This document shows positions 26,830 through 35,490 of a DNA stretch of 64,000 bases, one piece after another; positions within the stretch are counted from its first letter, which is position 1; each line of letters starts with the position of its first letter. Made by a program: the position numbers and the translations under genes. This DNA comes from DASUXA01 sp036378155 (GTDB lineage Bacteria > Actinomycetota > Actinomycetes > Mycobacteriales > Micromonosporaceae). The stretch is taken from positions 1 to 64,000 of the forward strand of contig DASUXA010000016.1 in assembly GCA_036378155.1 (NCBI GenBank), given 5' to 3'. The notes below the pieces were generated by a model. That model was not told where the DNA came from and ran no database searches. It worked only from the letters and a program-made list of their open reading frames with translations.

Positions 26830-28122
26830 TCAGGGGACGTTGCGAATTCTGGTCACCAGCACCCCGCCGAGTACGGTAACCGCCGCTGTCAGCAGATACA
26901 GCACGGGATATCCGCCCAGCGACGCGACCACCGGCGCGGCGAGCGCCGGCGCGAGGACCTGCGGCGCGGAGTTGGCGATATTGACCACGCCGAGATCCTT
27001 GCCGCGGTCCGCGGCAGCCGGCAGCACCTGGGTGATCAGCGCGGCGTCGACCGCCACGTACACCCCGTACCCGCCGCCCAGCACAGCTGCCGCGACCACC
27101 GCGGTCGGCCAGGTCGGCACGGTCGCGAGCAGTACCGCCGCGACCGCCATGATCAGGCTGGACACCACGACGAACACCCGGCGGCGACCGGTGCGGTCCG
27201 AGCGCCGCCCGGCGACCACGGTCGTCACCATCAGCGCCGCCGTGTACACCAGGATCAGGATCAGCAGACCGCCCTGCGGGTCCGGGTAGTGGACCGCGTC
27301 GGTCAGGAAGTACAGCAGGTACAGCGTGCCGAGCGAGTTGCCGAGCTGGACCAGGAACCGGGTGAGCCACGCCCAGCCGAAGTCGGGATGGCGCCGAGGG
27401 TCCACCCAGAACCCGGTCAACCAGGTGCGCCAGCCGTCCCGCCGGCGGTACCCGACCGGGAGCGGATCGTCGCGGGTGCCGGTGGTGAACGGCAGCGCGA
27501 GCACCACCACCGCGACGGCGACCAGCAGGTACCCGGTGAGCACGGCGCGACGGGTCACCAGCAGGACACCGAGCACCACGCCGAGCACCTGGGGGATGCC
27601 CACCCAGCCGGACACCGCGCCCCGCTGGACGACCGGTACCCGGTCCGGCACCGCCGCGCTGAGCGAGGCGAGCATCGCGTTGAAGCAGACCTGGGCGGCG
27701 ACCCAGCCGATCGCGACCGCCGGCACGGTGTGCGCGGTGGCGAGCAGCGCCAGGGCGACCGCGCCGACCAGCGCCCCGCCCAGGGTCCACGGGTGCCGGC
27801 GACCGAAGCGCGACGTGGTCCGGTCGGACAACGCGCCCGCCACCGGGTTCGCGACGACGGCAGCCAGCGCCCCCAGCCCGGTCACCCAGCCGAGCATCGC
27901 CTCCTTGTGCGCCGGGTCGATTGCCGCGACCTGCTCGGGCAGCAGCACCTGGATCGGCGTGAAGAACGCCATCCACACCCCGAGGTTCGCCAGCACCAGC
28001 AGCCCGACCCAGGGCGCGCGGACCGGCGACGTCGGTTCGCGCAGCGCCGCCGGCAGCGCCACCCGCGCGTCGCCGGGGGCGTCGCCCGGTGGTTGCGCGT
28101 CGCCGTGCAACCCGGCGGTCAT
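26830..28122 (-). CDS. MFS sugar transporter coupled to beta-glucosidase
   Basis: The 430-residue protein has 12 predicted membrane helices. The loop after helix 2 (ALSDRTTSRFGRRHPW) resembles the glycoside-pentoside-hexuronide and related oligosaccharide permeases. The ATG at 28122 overlaps the TGA of the GH1 gene by 4 bp, so the two are cotranslated. Import of a beta-linked disaccharide followed by cleavage inside the cell is the natural reading. The longer frame to 28251 lies within the GH1 gene and is rejected. Confidence 0.85.
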   Translation of the reverse strand: MTAGLHGDAQPPGDAPGDARVALPAALREPTSPVRAPWVGLLVLANLGVWMAFFTPIQVLLPEQVAAIDPAHKEAMLGWVTGLGALAAVVANPVAGALSDRTTSRFGRRHPWTLGGALVGAVALALLATAHTVPAVAIGWVAAQVCFNAMLASLSAAVPDRVPVVQRGAVSGWVGIPQVLGVVLGVLLVTRRAVLTGYLLVAVAVVVLALPFTTGTRDDPLPVGYRRRDGWRTWLTGFWVDPRRHPDFGWAWLTRFLVQLGNSLGTLYLLYFLTDAVHYPDPQGGLLILILVYTAALMVTTVVAGRRSDRTGRRRVFVVVSSLIMAVAAVLLATVPTWPTAVVAAAVLGGGYGVYVAVDAALITQVLPAAADRGKDLGVVNIANSAPQVLAPALAAPVVASLGGYPVLYLLTAAVTVLGGVLVTRIRNVP

Positions 28123-29438
28123 GCCGACCGCCGCCCACGCTGCGCGGCGATCAGGTCCCGGTACCAGTCGAACGACGCTCTCGGGGTGCGCGCCTGGGTG
28201 TCGAAGTCGACGTGGACCAGCCCGAAGCGTTGGGTGTACCCCTCGGCCCACTCGAAGTTGTCCAGCAGCGACCAGACGAAGTACCCGCGCACGTCCACGC
28301 CTTCGCCGATCGCGGACGCCACCGCCCGGATGTGCCCGTCGAGGTACCGGATGCGCGCGTCGTCCTGCAACGGCTCCGGGTACGAGCAGCCGTTCTCGGT
28401 CACGTACAGCGGCGGCAGCGCCTCACCGTACCGGTCGCGCAGCAGCACCAGCAGTTGCCGCAGCCCGTCCGGCACCACCGGCCAGTCGAAGCCGGTCCGC
28501 GGGTACCCCTCCAGTTCGACGAACTCGAAGGGCAACCCGTCCTCCTCGTCCGGGGCGCGCACCCCGGTCGGGTTGTAGTAGTTGACGCCCAGGGCGTCCA
28601 GCGGCGCGGCGATCGTCTCCAGGTCGCCGTCGCGCACCGCCGAGGTGTCGAAGCCGTCCGGGTACCCCCGCCCGAACAGCGGATCGGTGAACAGCCGGTT
28701 GTGCAGCGCGTCGTACGTGTCGGCGGCGACGCGGTCGGCGTCGCGGTCGCCGACGACCCAGACCGGGGAGTAGTTGTTGGTGATCGCGACCGGGGCGCGG
28801 GTCGCCGCGCGCAGCGCAGCGACCGCCCGACCGTGTCCGAGCAACTGGTGGTGGGCGACCGGGAACGCGTTGAACAGCAACATCTCGCCCGGGGCGTGGC
28901 TGCCCATGCCGTACCCGAGCGACATGTGCACGAACGGCTCGTTGAGCGTGATCCACAGGCGTACCCGGTCGCCGAGCGCGGTGCCGACCAGCCCGGCGTA
29001 CTCGGCGAACCGCGCCGAGGTGTCCCGGTTGAGCCAACCGCCGGCGTCCTGCACCGCCTGGGGCAGATCCCAGTGGTACAAGGTGACCACCGGGTCGATG
29101 CCCCGCGCCAGCAGCGCGTCGACCAATCGGTCGTAGAACGCCACACCGCGCGCGTTCGCCGGACCGGAGCCGTCCGGCTGGATGCGCGGCCAGGCGACGG
29201 AGAACCGGTACGCGTCGACGCCGAGGTCCGCCATCAGCGCCACGTCCTCGGCGTACCGGTGGTAGTGGTCGCACGCCACGTCGCCGGTACCGCCGTCGAC
29301 GATGCGACCCGGCTCGTGCGCGAACGTGTCCCAGATCGACACGCCCCGACCGTCGTCGCGCACCGCGCCTTCGATCTGGTACGCCGAGGTCGCCACGCCC
29401 CATCGGAAGCCTGCCGGGAAGCGGAACGGTTCGCTCAT
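28119..29438 (-). CDS. GH1 beta-glucosidase
   Basis: The 439-residue barrel enzyme has the N-terminal signature FRWGVATSAYQIEGA, the acid/base Glu in TLNEPF and the nucleophile Glu in VTENGCS. It hydrolyses beta-glucosides or beta-galactosides in the cytoplasm, as no signal peptide is present. AAGGAG lies 5 nt before the ATG at 29438. It forms a two-gene unit with the downstream MFS transporter. No regulator is adjacent; the divergent neighbour is an aldo/keto reductase. Confidence 0.94.
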   Translation of the reverse strand: MSEPFRFPAGFRWGVATSAYQIEGAVRDDGRGVSIWDTFAHEPGRIVDGGTGDVACDHYHRYAEDVALMADLGVDAYRFSVAWPRIQPDGSGPANARGVAFYDRLVDALLARGIDPVVTLYHWDLPQAVQDAGGWLNRDTSARFAEYAGLVGTALGDRVRLWITLNEPFVHMSLGYGMGSHAPGEMLLFNAFPVAHHQLLGHGRAVAALRAATRAPVAITNNYSPVWVVGDRDADRVAADTYDALHNRLFTDPLFGRGYPDGFDTSAVRDGDLETIAAPLDALGVNYYNPTGVRAPDEEDGLPFEFVELEGYPRTGFDWPVVPDGLRQLLVLLRDRYGEALPPLYVTENGCSYPEPLQDDARIRYLDGHIRAVASAIGEGVDVRGYFVWSLLDNFEWAEGYTQRFGLVHVDFDTQARTPRASFDWYRDLIAAQRGRRSA

Positions 29439-29542
29439 GGCGCTCCTTCGCGACAGCGGTGAGGCGAACTGTAATCGCGGCATCGCCGCCCGCGGTAGCG
29501 GTGATCCGGGTGCGATCCCCGCGCAGTTGACATGATGGCGGG

Positions 29543-30523
29543 ATGGAGTACGTACGGCTCGGCTCGACCGGCATGAAGGTGTCCCGGCTGTCGCTCGGCA
29601 TGATGAGCTACGGCGACCCGCGTTGGCGCGACTGGGTGCTCGACGAAGCGGCGACCGAGCCGTTCGTGCGCCGGGCAGCCGAAGCCGGGATCAACTTCTT
29701 CGACACCGCGAACATGTACTCGCGGGGCGCGAGCGAGGAGGTCACCGGGCGGCTGCTGGCGAAGGTGTTCGACCGTCGCGAGGACTACGTGCTGGCGACG
29801 AAGGTGTACAACCCGATGGGTCCCGGCCCCAACGACCGGGGCTTGTCCCGTAAGCACATCCTCGCCTCGATCGACGACTCGCTGCGCCGGCTCGGCACGG
29901 ACTACGTCGACCTGTACCAGATCCACCGCTGGGACTACGACACCCCGATCGAGGAGACCATGCGGGCGCTGCACGACGTGGTGCGCGCCGGCAAGGCGAG
30001 GTACATCGGCGCGTCGAGCATGTACGCCTGGCAGTTCGCCAAGGCGCAGCACGTCGCCGACCGGCACGGCTGGACCCGGTTCGTGTCCATGCAGAACCAC
30101 TACAACCTGGTGTACCGCGAGGAGGAGCGGGAGATGATCCCGCAGTGCCTCGACATGGGGGTCGGGATCATCCCATGGAGCCCGCTGGCGCGTGGGCTGC
30201 TGACCGGCAGCCGGACCCGCGGCGGCGAGCGGCGCACGGTACGCGCCGGCAGCGACCCGTTCGCCGAGACGCTGTACGACGAAGCCGACTTCGACGTGGT
30301 GGACCGGCTGATCGAGGTCGCCCGCGAACGCGGTGAGCCGCCGGCGCGGATCGCGCTTGCCTGGCTGCTGCACCGTCCCGGGGTCACCGCTCCGATCATC
30401 GGCGCGACCAAGCTGAGCCATCTCGAGGACGCCATCGCCGCGACCGAGGTGACGCTGTCGGCGGAGGAGATGAAGGCGCTCGAGGAGCCGTACCGCCCGC
30501 ACCCGATCCGCGGGCACCAGTGA
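29543..30523 (+). CDS. Aldo/keto reductase
   Basis: The 326-residue NADP-dependent oxidoreductase has the AKR tetrad: Asp in FFDTANMYS, Tyr in the same segment (NMYS), Lys in LATKVY and His in DLYQIHRWD. The cofactor site appears as IIGATKLSHLEDAI. It belongs to the YajO/Tas-like potassium-channel beta-related group that reduces aldehydes. It precedes the polymerase gene by 10 nt and is probably cotranscribed with it. Confidence 0.9.
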   Translation: MEYVRLGSTGMKVSRLSLGMMSYGDPRWRDWVLDEAATEPFVRRAAEAGINFFDTANMYSRGASEEVTGRLLAKVFDRREDYVLATKVYNPMGPGPNDRGLSRKHILASIDDSLRRLGTDYVDLYQIHRWDYDTPIEETMRALHDVVRAGKARYIGASSMYAWQFAKAQHVADRHGWTRFVSMQNHYNLVYREEEREMIPQCLDMGVGIIPWSPLARGLLTGSRTRGGERRTVRAGSDPFAETLYDEADFDVVDRLIEVARERGEPPARIALAWLLHRPGVTAPIIGATKLSHLEDAIAATEVTLSAEEMKALEEPYRPHPIRGHQ

Positions 30524-30533
30524 GGGTCCGCCG

Positions 30534-31898
30534 ATGCCCACCCCGGTAGAGGTCGTCGAGGTCGCCGGTCGCGAGGTGCGGATCAGCAACCCGGGCAAGG
30601 TGATGTTCCCGGCGACCGGGCACACCAAGCTCGACCTGGTCCGGTACTACCTGACCGTCGCCGACGGGGCGCTGCGCGGCGTGGCGGGGCGACCGATGGC
30701 GCTCAAGCGGTACGTGCACGGCATCGACGGGGAGTTCTTCTTCCAGAAACGCGCGCCGCAGTCGCGACCGGAGTGGATCGAGACGGTGGAGTTGCGGTTC
30801 CCGTCCGGTCGTACCGCCCACGAGGTGGTCGTCCGCGACGCCGCGCAACTGGCGTGGGTGGTGAACCTGGGCTGCATCGACCTCAATCCGCACCCGGTCC
30901 GCGCGGACGACCTCGACCACCCCGACGAGTTGCGGGTCGACCTGGACCCGGTACCGGGGGTGCCGTGGTCGGACGTCCGCGAGGTGGCGATGGTGGTCGG
31001 CACCACCCTCACCGACTTCGGGCTGGTGGGCTGGCCGAAGACGTCCGGGTCGCGGGGGCTGCACGTGTACGCGCGGATCGAGCGGCGGTGGACGTTCGGC
31101 GAGGTGCGCCGCGCCGCGTTGGCGCTCGCCCGCGAGGTGGAGCGACGGGTACCGGAGTTGGCGACCAGCGCCTGGTGGAAGGAGGAGCGGCACGGGGTGT
31201 TCCTCGACTACAACCAGAACGCCAAGGACCGCACCGTCGCCTCGGCGTACTCGGTGCGCCCGACGCCGACCGCGACCGTGTCCGCGCCGCTGCGCTGGGA
31301 CGAGGTGCCCGACTGTGAGCTGGGCTCGTACACCCTGGACACGGTGCTGGACCGGTACGCGACGGTCGGCGACCCCTCGGCGGGCATCGACGAGTCGGTC
31401 GGTTCCCTGGTACCGCTGTTGACCCTCGCCGACGAGCAGGCGGCCGCCGGCATGGGCGACGCACCCTGGCCGCCGCACTACGCGAAGCAGGAGGGCGAGC
31501 CGCCGCGGGTACGCCCGTCGCAGCGGCGCACGGCGGACGGCGTGGTGCCGGAGCCCGCGCCCGGCAAGTCGGTCGGTCCGACCGGGCGGCGGCGTACCAC
31601 CAAGCCGCTCATCGAGATCGCTCGTGCGGCGACCCGCGACGAGGCGCTGGCCGGGCTGGAGCGCTGGAAGGCGCGGCATCCGGACGTGGTGCCGCTGCTC
31701 GAGCCGGCGGACGTGCTGGTCGACTCGATGCGTGGACGCAACACCACGTGGACCCGGATCAGGATCAATTTGGAGCACGTACCGGAGCGGTCGCGCCCGG
31801 CTCAGGAGCCCCTGGAGGTCGACTACGACCCGTGGGCGGCGTACGAGGGACCGGACCGCTCCGGGCGGCTCGAACGCCCGAAGCGTCGCCGGACGTGA
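30534..31898 (+). CDS. Stand-alone LigD-type polymerase (archaeo-eukaryotic primase fold)
   Basis: The 454-residue protein has the polymerase domain of the end-joining ligase LigD at residues 1-300: the metal-binding DLDP motif (RVDLDPVPG), GSRGLHVYARI and FLDYNQNAKDRTVASAYS. No ligase or nuclease domain is attached. Residues 340-454 are a basic Arg/Pro-rich linker and a tail with ATRDEALAGLERWKARHPD and TWTRIRINLEHVP, found in other stand-alone actinobacterial homologues. It likely acts with Ku/LigD in break repair or in damage-tolerant synthesis; no ku or ligase gene is in view. A 14-bp hairpin at 31933-31966 follows. Confidence 0.88.
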   Translation: MPTPVEVVEVAGREVRISNPGKVMFPATGHTKLDLVRYYLTVADGALRGVAGRPMALKRYVHGIDGEFFFQKRAPQSRPEWIETVELRFPSGRTAHEVVVRDAAQLAWVVNLGCIDLNPHPVRADDLDHPDELRVDLDPVPGVPWSDVREVAMVVGTTLTDFGLVGWPKTSGSRGLHVYARIERRWTFGEVRRAALALAREVERRVPELATSAWWKEERHGVFLDYNQNAKDRTVASAYSVRPTPTATVSAPLRWDEVPDCELGSYTLDTVLDRYATVGDPSAGIDESVGSLVPLLTLADEQAAAGMGDAPWPPHYAKQEGEPPRVRPSQRRTADGVVPEPAPGKSVGPTGRRRTTKPLIEIARAATRDEALAGLERWKARHPDVVPLLEPADVLVDSMRGRNTTWTRIRINLEHVPERSRPAQEPLEVDYDPWAAYEGPDRSGRLERPKRRRT

Positions 31899-31937
31899 CC
31901 GTGGCGCCGACCGTCGACGGTCGAGATGTCGCGATGG

Positions 31938-31984
31938 GCGCACACCGCTCGTGGTGTGCGCCCATCACGACGGGTGTACGCCTC
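31938..31984. repeat. 47-bp palindromic repeat, copy 2
   Basis: It aligns without gaps to copy 5 with about 36 of 47 positions identical by eye. A 14-bp perfect stem overlaps its left part (31933-31946 with 31953-31966). It lies between the convergent polymerase gene and aceE and probably serves as terminator for the former. Confidence 0.75.
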
Positions 31985-32036
31985 GGACGGGACGCCTCGC
32001 GTCCGCTGACCGAGTCGCGCGGTTCTGAATGGGAAC

Positions 32037-32067
32037 GGGGCCCGGCGCGCTGCGCGCGCCGGGCCCC
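32037..32067 (-). terminator. aceE terminator
   Basis: A 14-bp GC-only perfect stem (32037-32050 with 32054-32067) with a 3-nt loop begins 20 nt past the aceE stop codon. Confidence 0.85.
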
Positions 32068-32087
32068 ACCCGTCGATCAGAGCGCCG

Positions 32088-34841
32088 TCAGGAGTCGCCG
32101 CCGGTCTCGCCGACCGGCGCCGCCGACACGTCGTTGATCGCGTACTTCCGTGCGGCCTCCGCCGGCACGTTCGCCGGTACCTCCTTGCGCAGCGCCAACT
32201 GGCGCAGCGTGGCGACCACGATCGACTCGGCGTCGACGTGGAAGTGCCGGCGCAGCGCGTGCCGCGTGTCCGACATGCCGAACCCGTCGGTACCGAGCGA
32301 GGTGTAGTCGCCGGGAACCCAGCGGGAGATCAGGTCCGGTACCGCGCGCATGAAGTCGGAGACCGCGACGACCGGTCCCACCTGCTCGCTGAGCTTCCGC
32401 GTCACGTACGGCACCCGGGGCTCGGCGTCGGGGTGGGTCAGGTTGTACTCCTCGGCTTCGACCGCGTCGCGCCGCAACTCGGTCCACGAGGTCGCCGACC
32501 ACACCTCGGCGGCGACGCCCCAGTCCTCGGCGAGCAGCTTCTGCGCCTTGAGCGCCCACTGCATGGCAGGACCGGACGCGAGGACGCGCGCCCTCGGCGC
32601 GCCGCCGTTGCCCACCGCCGGGGCGGGGGAGTACCGGTACAGCCCGCGCAGCAGCCCCTCGACGTCGAGGTTGTCCGGCTCGGCCGGCTGGCGCATCGGC
32701 TCGTTGTACACCGTCAGGTAGTAGAAGATGTTCTCCGGGTCGTCCCCGTACATCCGCCGCAGCGCGTCCTCGACGATGTACGGCAACTCGAACGCGAACG
32801 ACGGGTCGTAGGCGACCACCGCCGGGTTGGACGCCGCGTACATCAGCGAATGCCCGTCCTCGTGCTGGAGGCCCTCGCCGTTCAGCGTGGTGCGACCGGC
32901 GGTCGCGCCCAGCATGAACCCGCGCGTCATCTGGTCCGCCGCCGCCCACAGGTTGTCGCCGGTGCGCTGGAAACCGAACATCGAATAGAAGATGTACAGC
33001 GGGATCATCGGCTCGTTGTGCGTCGAGTAGCTGGTGCCCGCCGCGATGAACGAGCCAGTGGAGCCGAGCTCGTTGATGCCTTCGTGCAGGATCTGCCCGG
33101 TCTCCGACTCCCGGTACGACAGGAACAGCTCCCGGTCGACCGGCGTGTACGTCTGCCCGTGCGGCGAATAGATCTTCGCGGTCGGGAACAGCGAGTCCAT
33201 GCCGAAGGTGCGCGCCTCGTCCGGGACGATCGGCACCCAGCGCCTGCCGAAGTCCTTGTTGCTCTTCATCAGGTCCTTCAGCAGCCGGACGAACGCCATG
33301 GTGGTGGCGACCTTCTGCTTGCCGGACCCCCGCTTCAGGTCGGCGTACGCCTCCTTCGGCGGCAGCGGCAGCGACACCGTGCTGCGGGTACGCCGCGCCG
33401 GAAGGTACCCACCGAGCTGCTCGCGCCGCTCACGCAGGTACTGCATTTCGTCGCTGTCCTTGCCCGGGTGGTAGTACGGCGGCAGGTACGGGTTCTCCTC
33501 CAGCACCTTGTCCGGGATGTCCAGGTACAGCCGGTCGCGGAACGTCTTCAGGTCGTCCAGCGTCAGCTTCTTCATCTGGTGCGTGGCGTTGCGACCTTCG
33601 AAGTGCGAGCCCAGCGTCCAGCCCTTGATGGTCTTCGCCAGGATCACCGTCGGCTGCCCGGTGTGTTCGACCGCCGCCTTGTACGCCGCGTACAGCTTGT
33701 GGTAGTCGTGCCCGCCGCGCTTGAGGTTCCAGATCTCGTCGTCGGACAGGTGCTCGACCATCTTGCGGGTGCGCGGGTCGCGACCGAAGAAGTGCTCCCG
33801 GACGTACGCCCCGGACTCCGCCTTGTAGGTCTGGTAGTCGCCGTCCGGCGTGACGTTCATCAGGTTCACCAACGCGCCGTCGGTGTCGGCGGCCAGCAGC
33901 GGGTCCCACTCGCGGCCCCAGATCACCTTGATGACGTTCCAGCCGGCGCCCCGGAAGAACGACTCCAGTTCCTGGATCACCTTGCCGTTACCGCGGACCG
34001 GACCGTCCAGGCGCTGCAGGTTGCAGTTGATGACGAAGGTGAGGTTGTCCAGTTCCTCCCGCGCGGCGAGCCCGATCGCGCCGAGCGACTCCGGCTCGTC
34101 CATCTCGCCGTCGCCGAGGAACGCCCAGACCCGCTGCTGCGAGGTGTCCTTGATGCCGCGGTGCTGCAGGTACCGGTTGAACCGCGCCTGATAGATCGAG
34201 TTGATCGCGGCGAGCCCCATGGAGACCGTGGGGAACTCCCAGAAGTCCGGCATCAGCCTCGGGTGCGGGTACGACGGCAGACCGCCGCCCGGGTGCGACA
34301 GTTCCTGACGGAACCCGTCGAGCTGGTGCTCGGTCAACCGGCCTTCGAGGAACGCCCGCGCGTAGATGCCCGGCGAGGCGTGTCCCTGGAAGAAGATCTG
34401 GTCACCGCCGCCGGGGTGGTTGCGGCCCCGGAAGAAGTGGTTGAAACCCACTTCGTAGAGGCTGGCGGCGCTGGCGTAGGTGGAGATGTGTCCACCGACC
34501 TCGATGCCGGGGCGCTGGGCGCGGTGCACGGTCATCGCGGCGTTCCACCGGATGTACGCGCGGATGCGCCGCTCCACGTGCTCGTCGCCCGGGAACCACG
34601 GCTCCCGCTCCGGCGGGATGGTGTTGATGTAGTCCGTGGTGGTCAGCGAGGGTACGCCGACCTGCCGCTCCCGGGCGCGCTCGAGTAGGCGCAGCATGAT
34701 GTACCGGGCGCGCTTGGCCCCACGCTCGTCGATCACGCCGTCGAGCGACTCGACCCACTCGGTGGTCTCCTCCGGGTCGATGTCCGGCAGCTGGCTCGGT
34801 AGGCCTTCGCTGATCACCGGACGCTTACGTTCCGTGGCCAC
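32088..34841 (-). CDS. aceE: Pyruvate dehydrogenase E1, homodimeric
   Basis: The 917-residue thiamine-diphosphate enzyme decarboxylates pyruvate and passes acetyl to the E2 lipoyl domain. The cofactor motif is AFLGDGEMDEPES to NLTFVINCNLQRLDG; HPGGGDQIFFQGHASPG and TSYSTHNEPMIPLYIFYSMFGFQRTGD are family hallmarks. Length is normal. GTG 34841 follows AAGGA by 6 nt; the upstream GTG at 34868 would add nine residues that contain this ribosome site, so it is rejected. As in mycobacteria, aceE stands without E2 and E3 genes nearby. Confidence 0.95.
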   Translation of the reverse strand: MATERKRPVISEGLPSQLPDIDPEETTEWVESLDGVIDERGAKRARYIMLRLLERARERQVGVPSLTTTDYINTIPPEREPWFPGDEHVERRIRAYIRWNAAMTVHRAQRPGIEVGGHISTYASAASLYEVGFNHFFRGRNHPGGGDQIFFQGHASPGIYARAFLEGRLTEHQLDGFRQELSHPGGGLPSYPHPRLMPDFWEFPTVSMGLAAINSIYQARFNRYLQHRGIKDTSQQRVWAFLGDGEMDEPESLGAIGLAAREELDNLTFVINCNLQRLDGPVRGNGKVIQELESFFRGAGWNVIKVIWGREWDPLLAADTDGALVNLMNVTPDGDYQTYKAESGAYVREHFFGRDPRTRKMVEHLSDDEIWNLKRGGHDYHKLYAAYKAAVEHTGQPTVILAKTIKGWTLGSHFEGRNATHQMKKLTLDDLKTFRDRLYLDIPDKVLEENPYLPPYYHPGKDSDEMQYLRERREQLGGYLPARRTRSTVSLPLPPKEAYADLKRGSGKQKVATTMAFVRLLKDLMKSNKDFGRRWVPIVPDEARTFGMDSLFPTAKIYSPHGQTYTPVDRELFLSYRESETGQILHEGINELGSTGSFIAAGTSYSTHNEPMIPLYIFYSMFGFQRTGDNLWAAADQMTRGFMLGATAGRTTLNGEGLQHEDGHSLMYAASNPAVVAYDPSFAFELPYIVEDALRRMYGDDPENIFYYLTVYNEPMRQPAEPDNLDVEGLLRGLYRYSPAPAVGNGGAPRARVLASGPAMQWALKAQKLLAEDWGVAAEVWSATSWTELRRDAVEAEEYNLTHPDAEPRVPYVTRKLSEQVGPVVAVSDFMRAVPDLISRWVPGDYTSLGTDGFGMSDTRHALRRHFHVDAESIVVATLRQLALRKEVPANVPAEAARKYAINDVSAAPVGETGGDS

Positions 34842-34957
34842 AGGCGTTCCTTCTTTGATGTAGTCCACAACCCCTTGTGTCCCATCCTGCCCTCACCACA
34901 GTGGTCGCGTCACCCTGGGTCGGGTGGACCATCGCGCGAAACACACCTACCTGCGGG

Positions 34958-34963
34958 TAACCT
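34958..34963 (+). promoter_or_regulatory. -10 element of a likely leaderless yjbQ-type gene
   Basis: TAACCT lies 6 nt upstream of the GTG at 34970 in the divergent gap with aceE, as expected for leaderless transcription. The same hexamer precedes the Nif3-like gene. Confidence 0.45.
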
Positions 34964-34969
34964 GACCGG

Positions 34970-35374
34970 GTGGAATCCGCGGTCATCACCGTCAGCACCG
35001 GTGGTCGGCCCGCCGTGCGGGACATCACCGCCGAGGCCGAACAGTTCGTGTCGGGTCGGGGCGACGGGTTACTGCACGTGTTCGTACCGCACGCGACCGC
35101 CGGTGTGGCGCTGATCGAAACCGGCGCCGGCTCGGACCGCGACCTGCTGAGCGCGCTCGACGAGTTGCTGCCGGCGGACGACCGGTGGCGGCACCGGCAC
35201 GGCTCACCGGGGCACGGCCGGGACCACGTGATGCCGGCGCTGGTCGCCCCGTACGCGACGGTCCCGGTGCTGGGCGGACGCCTCGCGCTGGGTACCTGGC
35301 AGTCGATCTGTCTGGTCGACCTCAACGGCGACAACCAGACCCGTCAGGTGCGCTTCTCGTTCCTCGCCGGCTGA
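34970..35374 (+). CDS. YjbQ/UPF0047 family protein
   Basis: The 134-residue protein has the UPF0047 signature: VPHATAGVALIE near residue 40, HRHGSPGHGRDHVMPALVAP, and GTWQSICLVDLNG at the C terminus. Conserved histidines suggest a metal or phosphate site. E. coli YjbQ has weak thiamine phosphate synthase activity, an interesting fit beside two thiamine-diphosphate-dependent enzymes, although the cellular role is uncertain. It is divergent from aceE. Confidence 0.85.
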   Translation: MESAVITVSTGGRPAVRDITAEAEQFVSGRGDGLLHVFVPHATAGVALIETGAGSDRDLLSALDELLPADDRWRHRHGSPGHGRDHVMPALVAPYATVPVLGGRLALGTWQSICLVDLNGDNQTRQVRFSFLAG

Positions 35375-35490
35375 CCGTCGCGACGCGTTGGACCGGACAC
35401 CTGTAGCGGGTTGTCCGTTGTGTCCTGATGCCGCTTATGTCCGGACCGTGCCCGGGCGGGAAAGCTAGCCGCGACCACCCGACGTCGGTA

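Noticed and set aside
26764..28578. 604-codon rightward frame
   Set aside because: Antisense to the MFS and GH1 genes; composition is Arg/His/Gln-rich and no domain is visible.
32238..34688. 816-codon rightward frame
   Set aside because: It is an antisense shadow of aceE; the translation is repetitive Val/Arg/Gln and lacks domain motifs.
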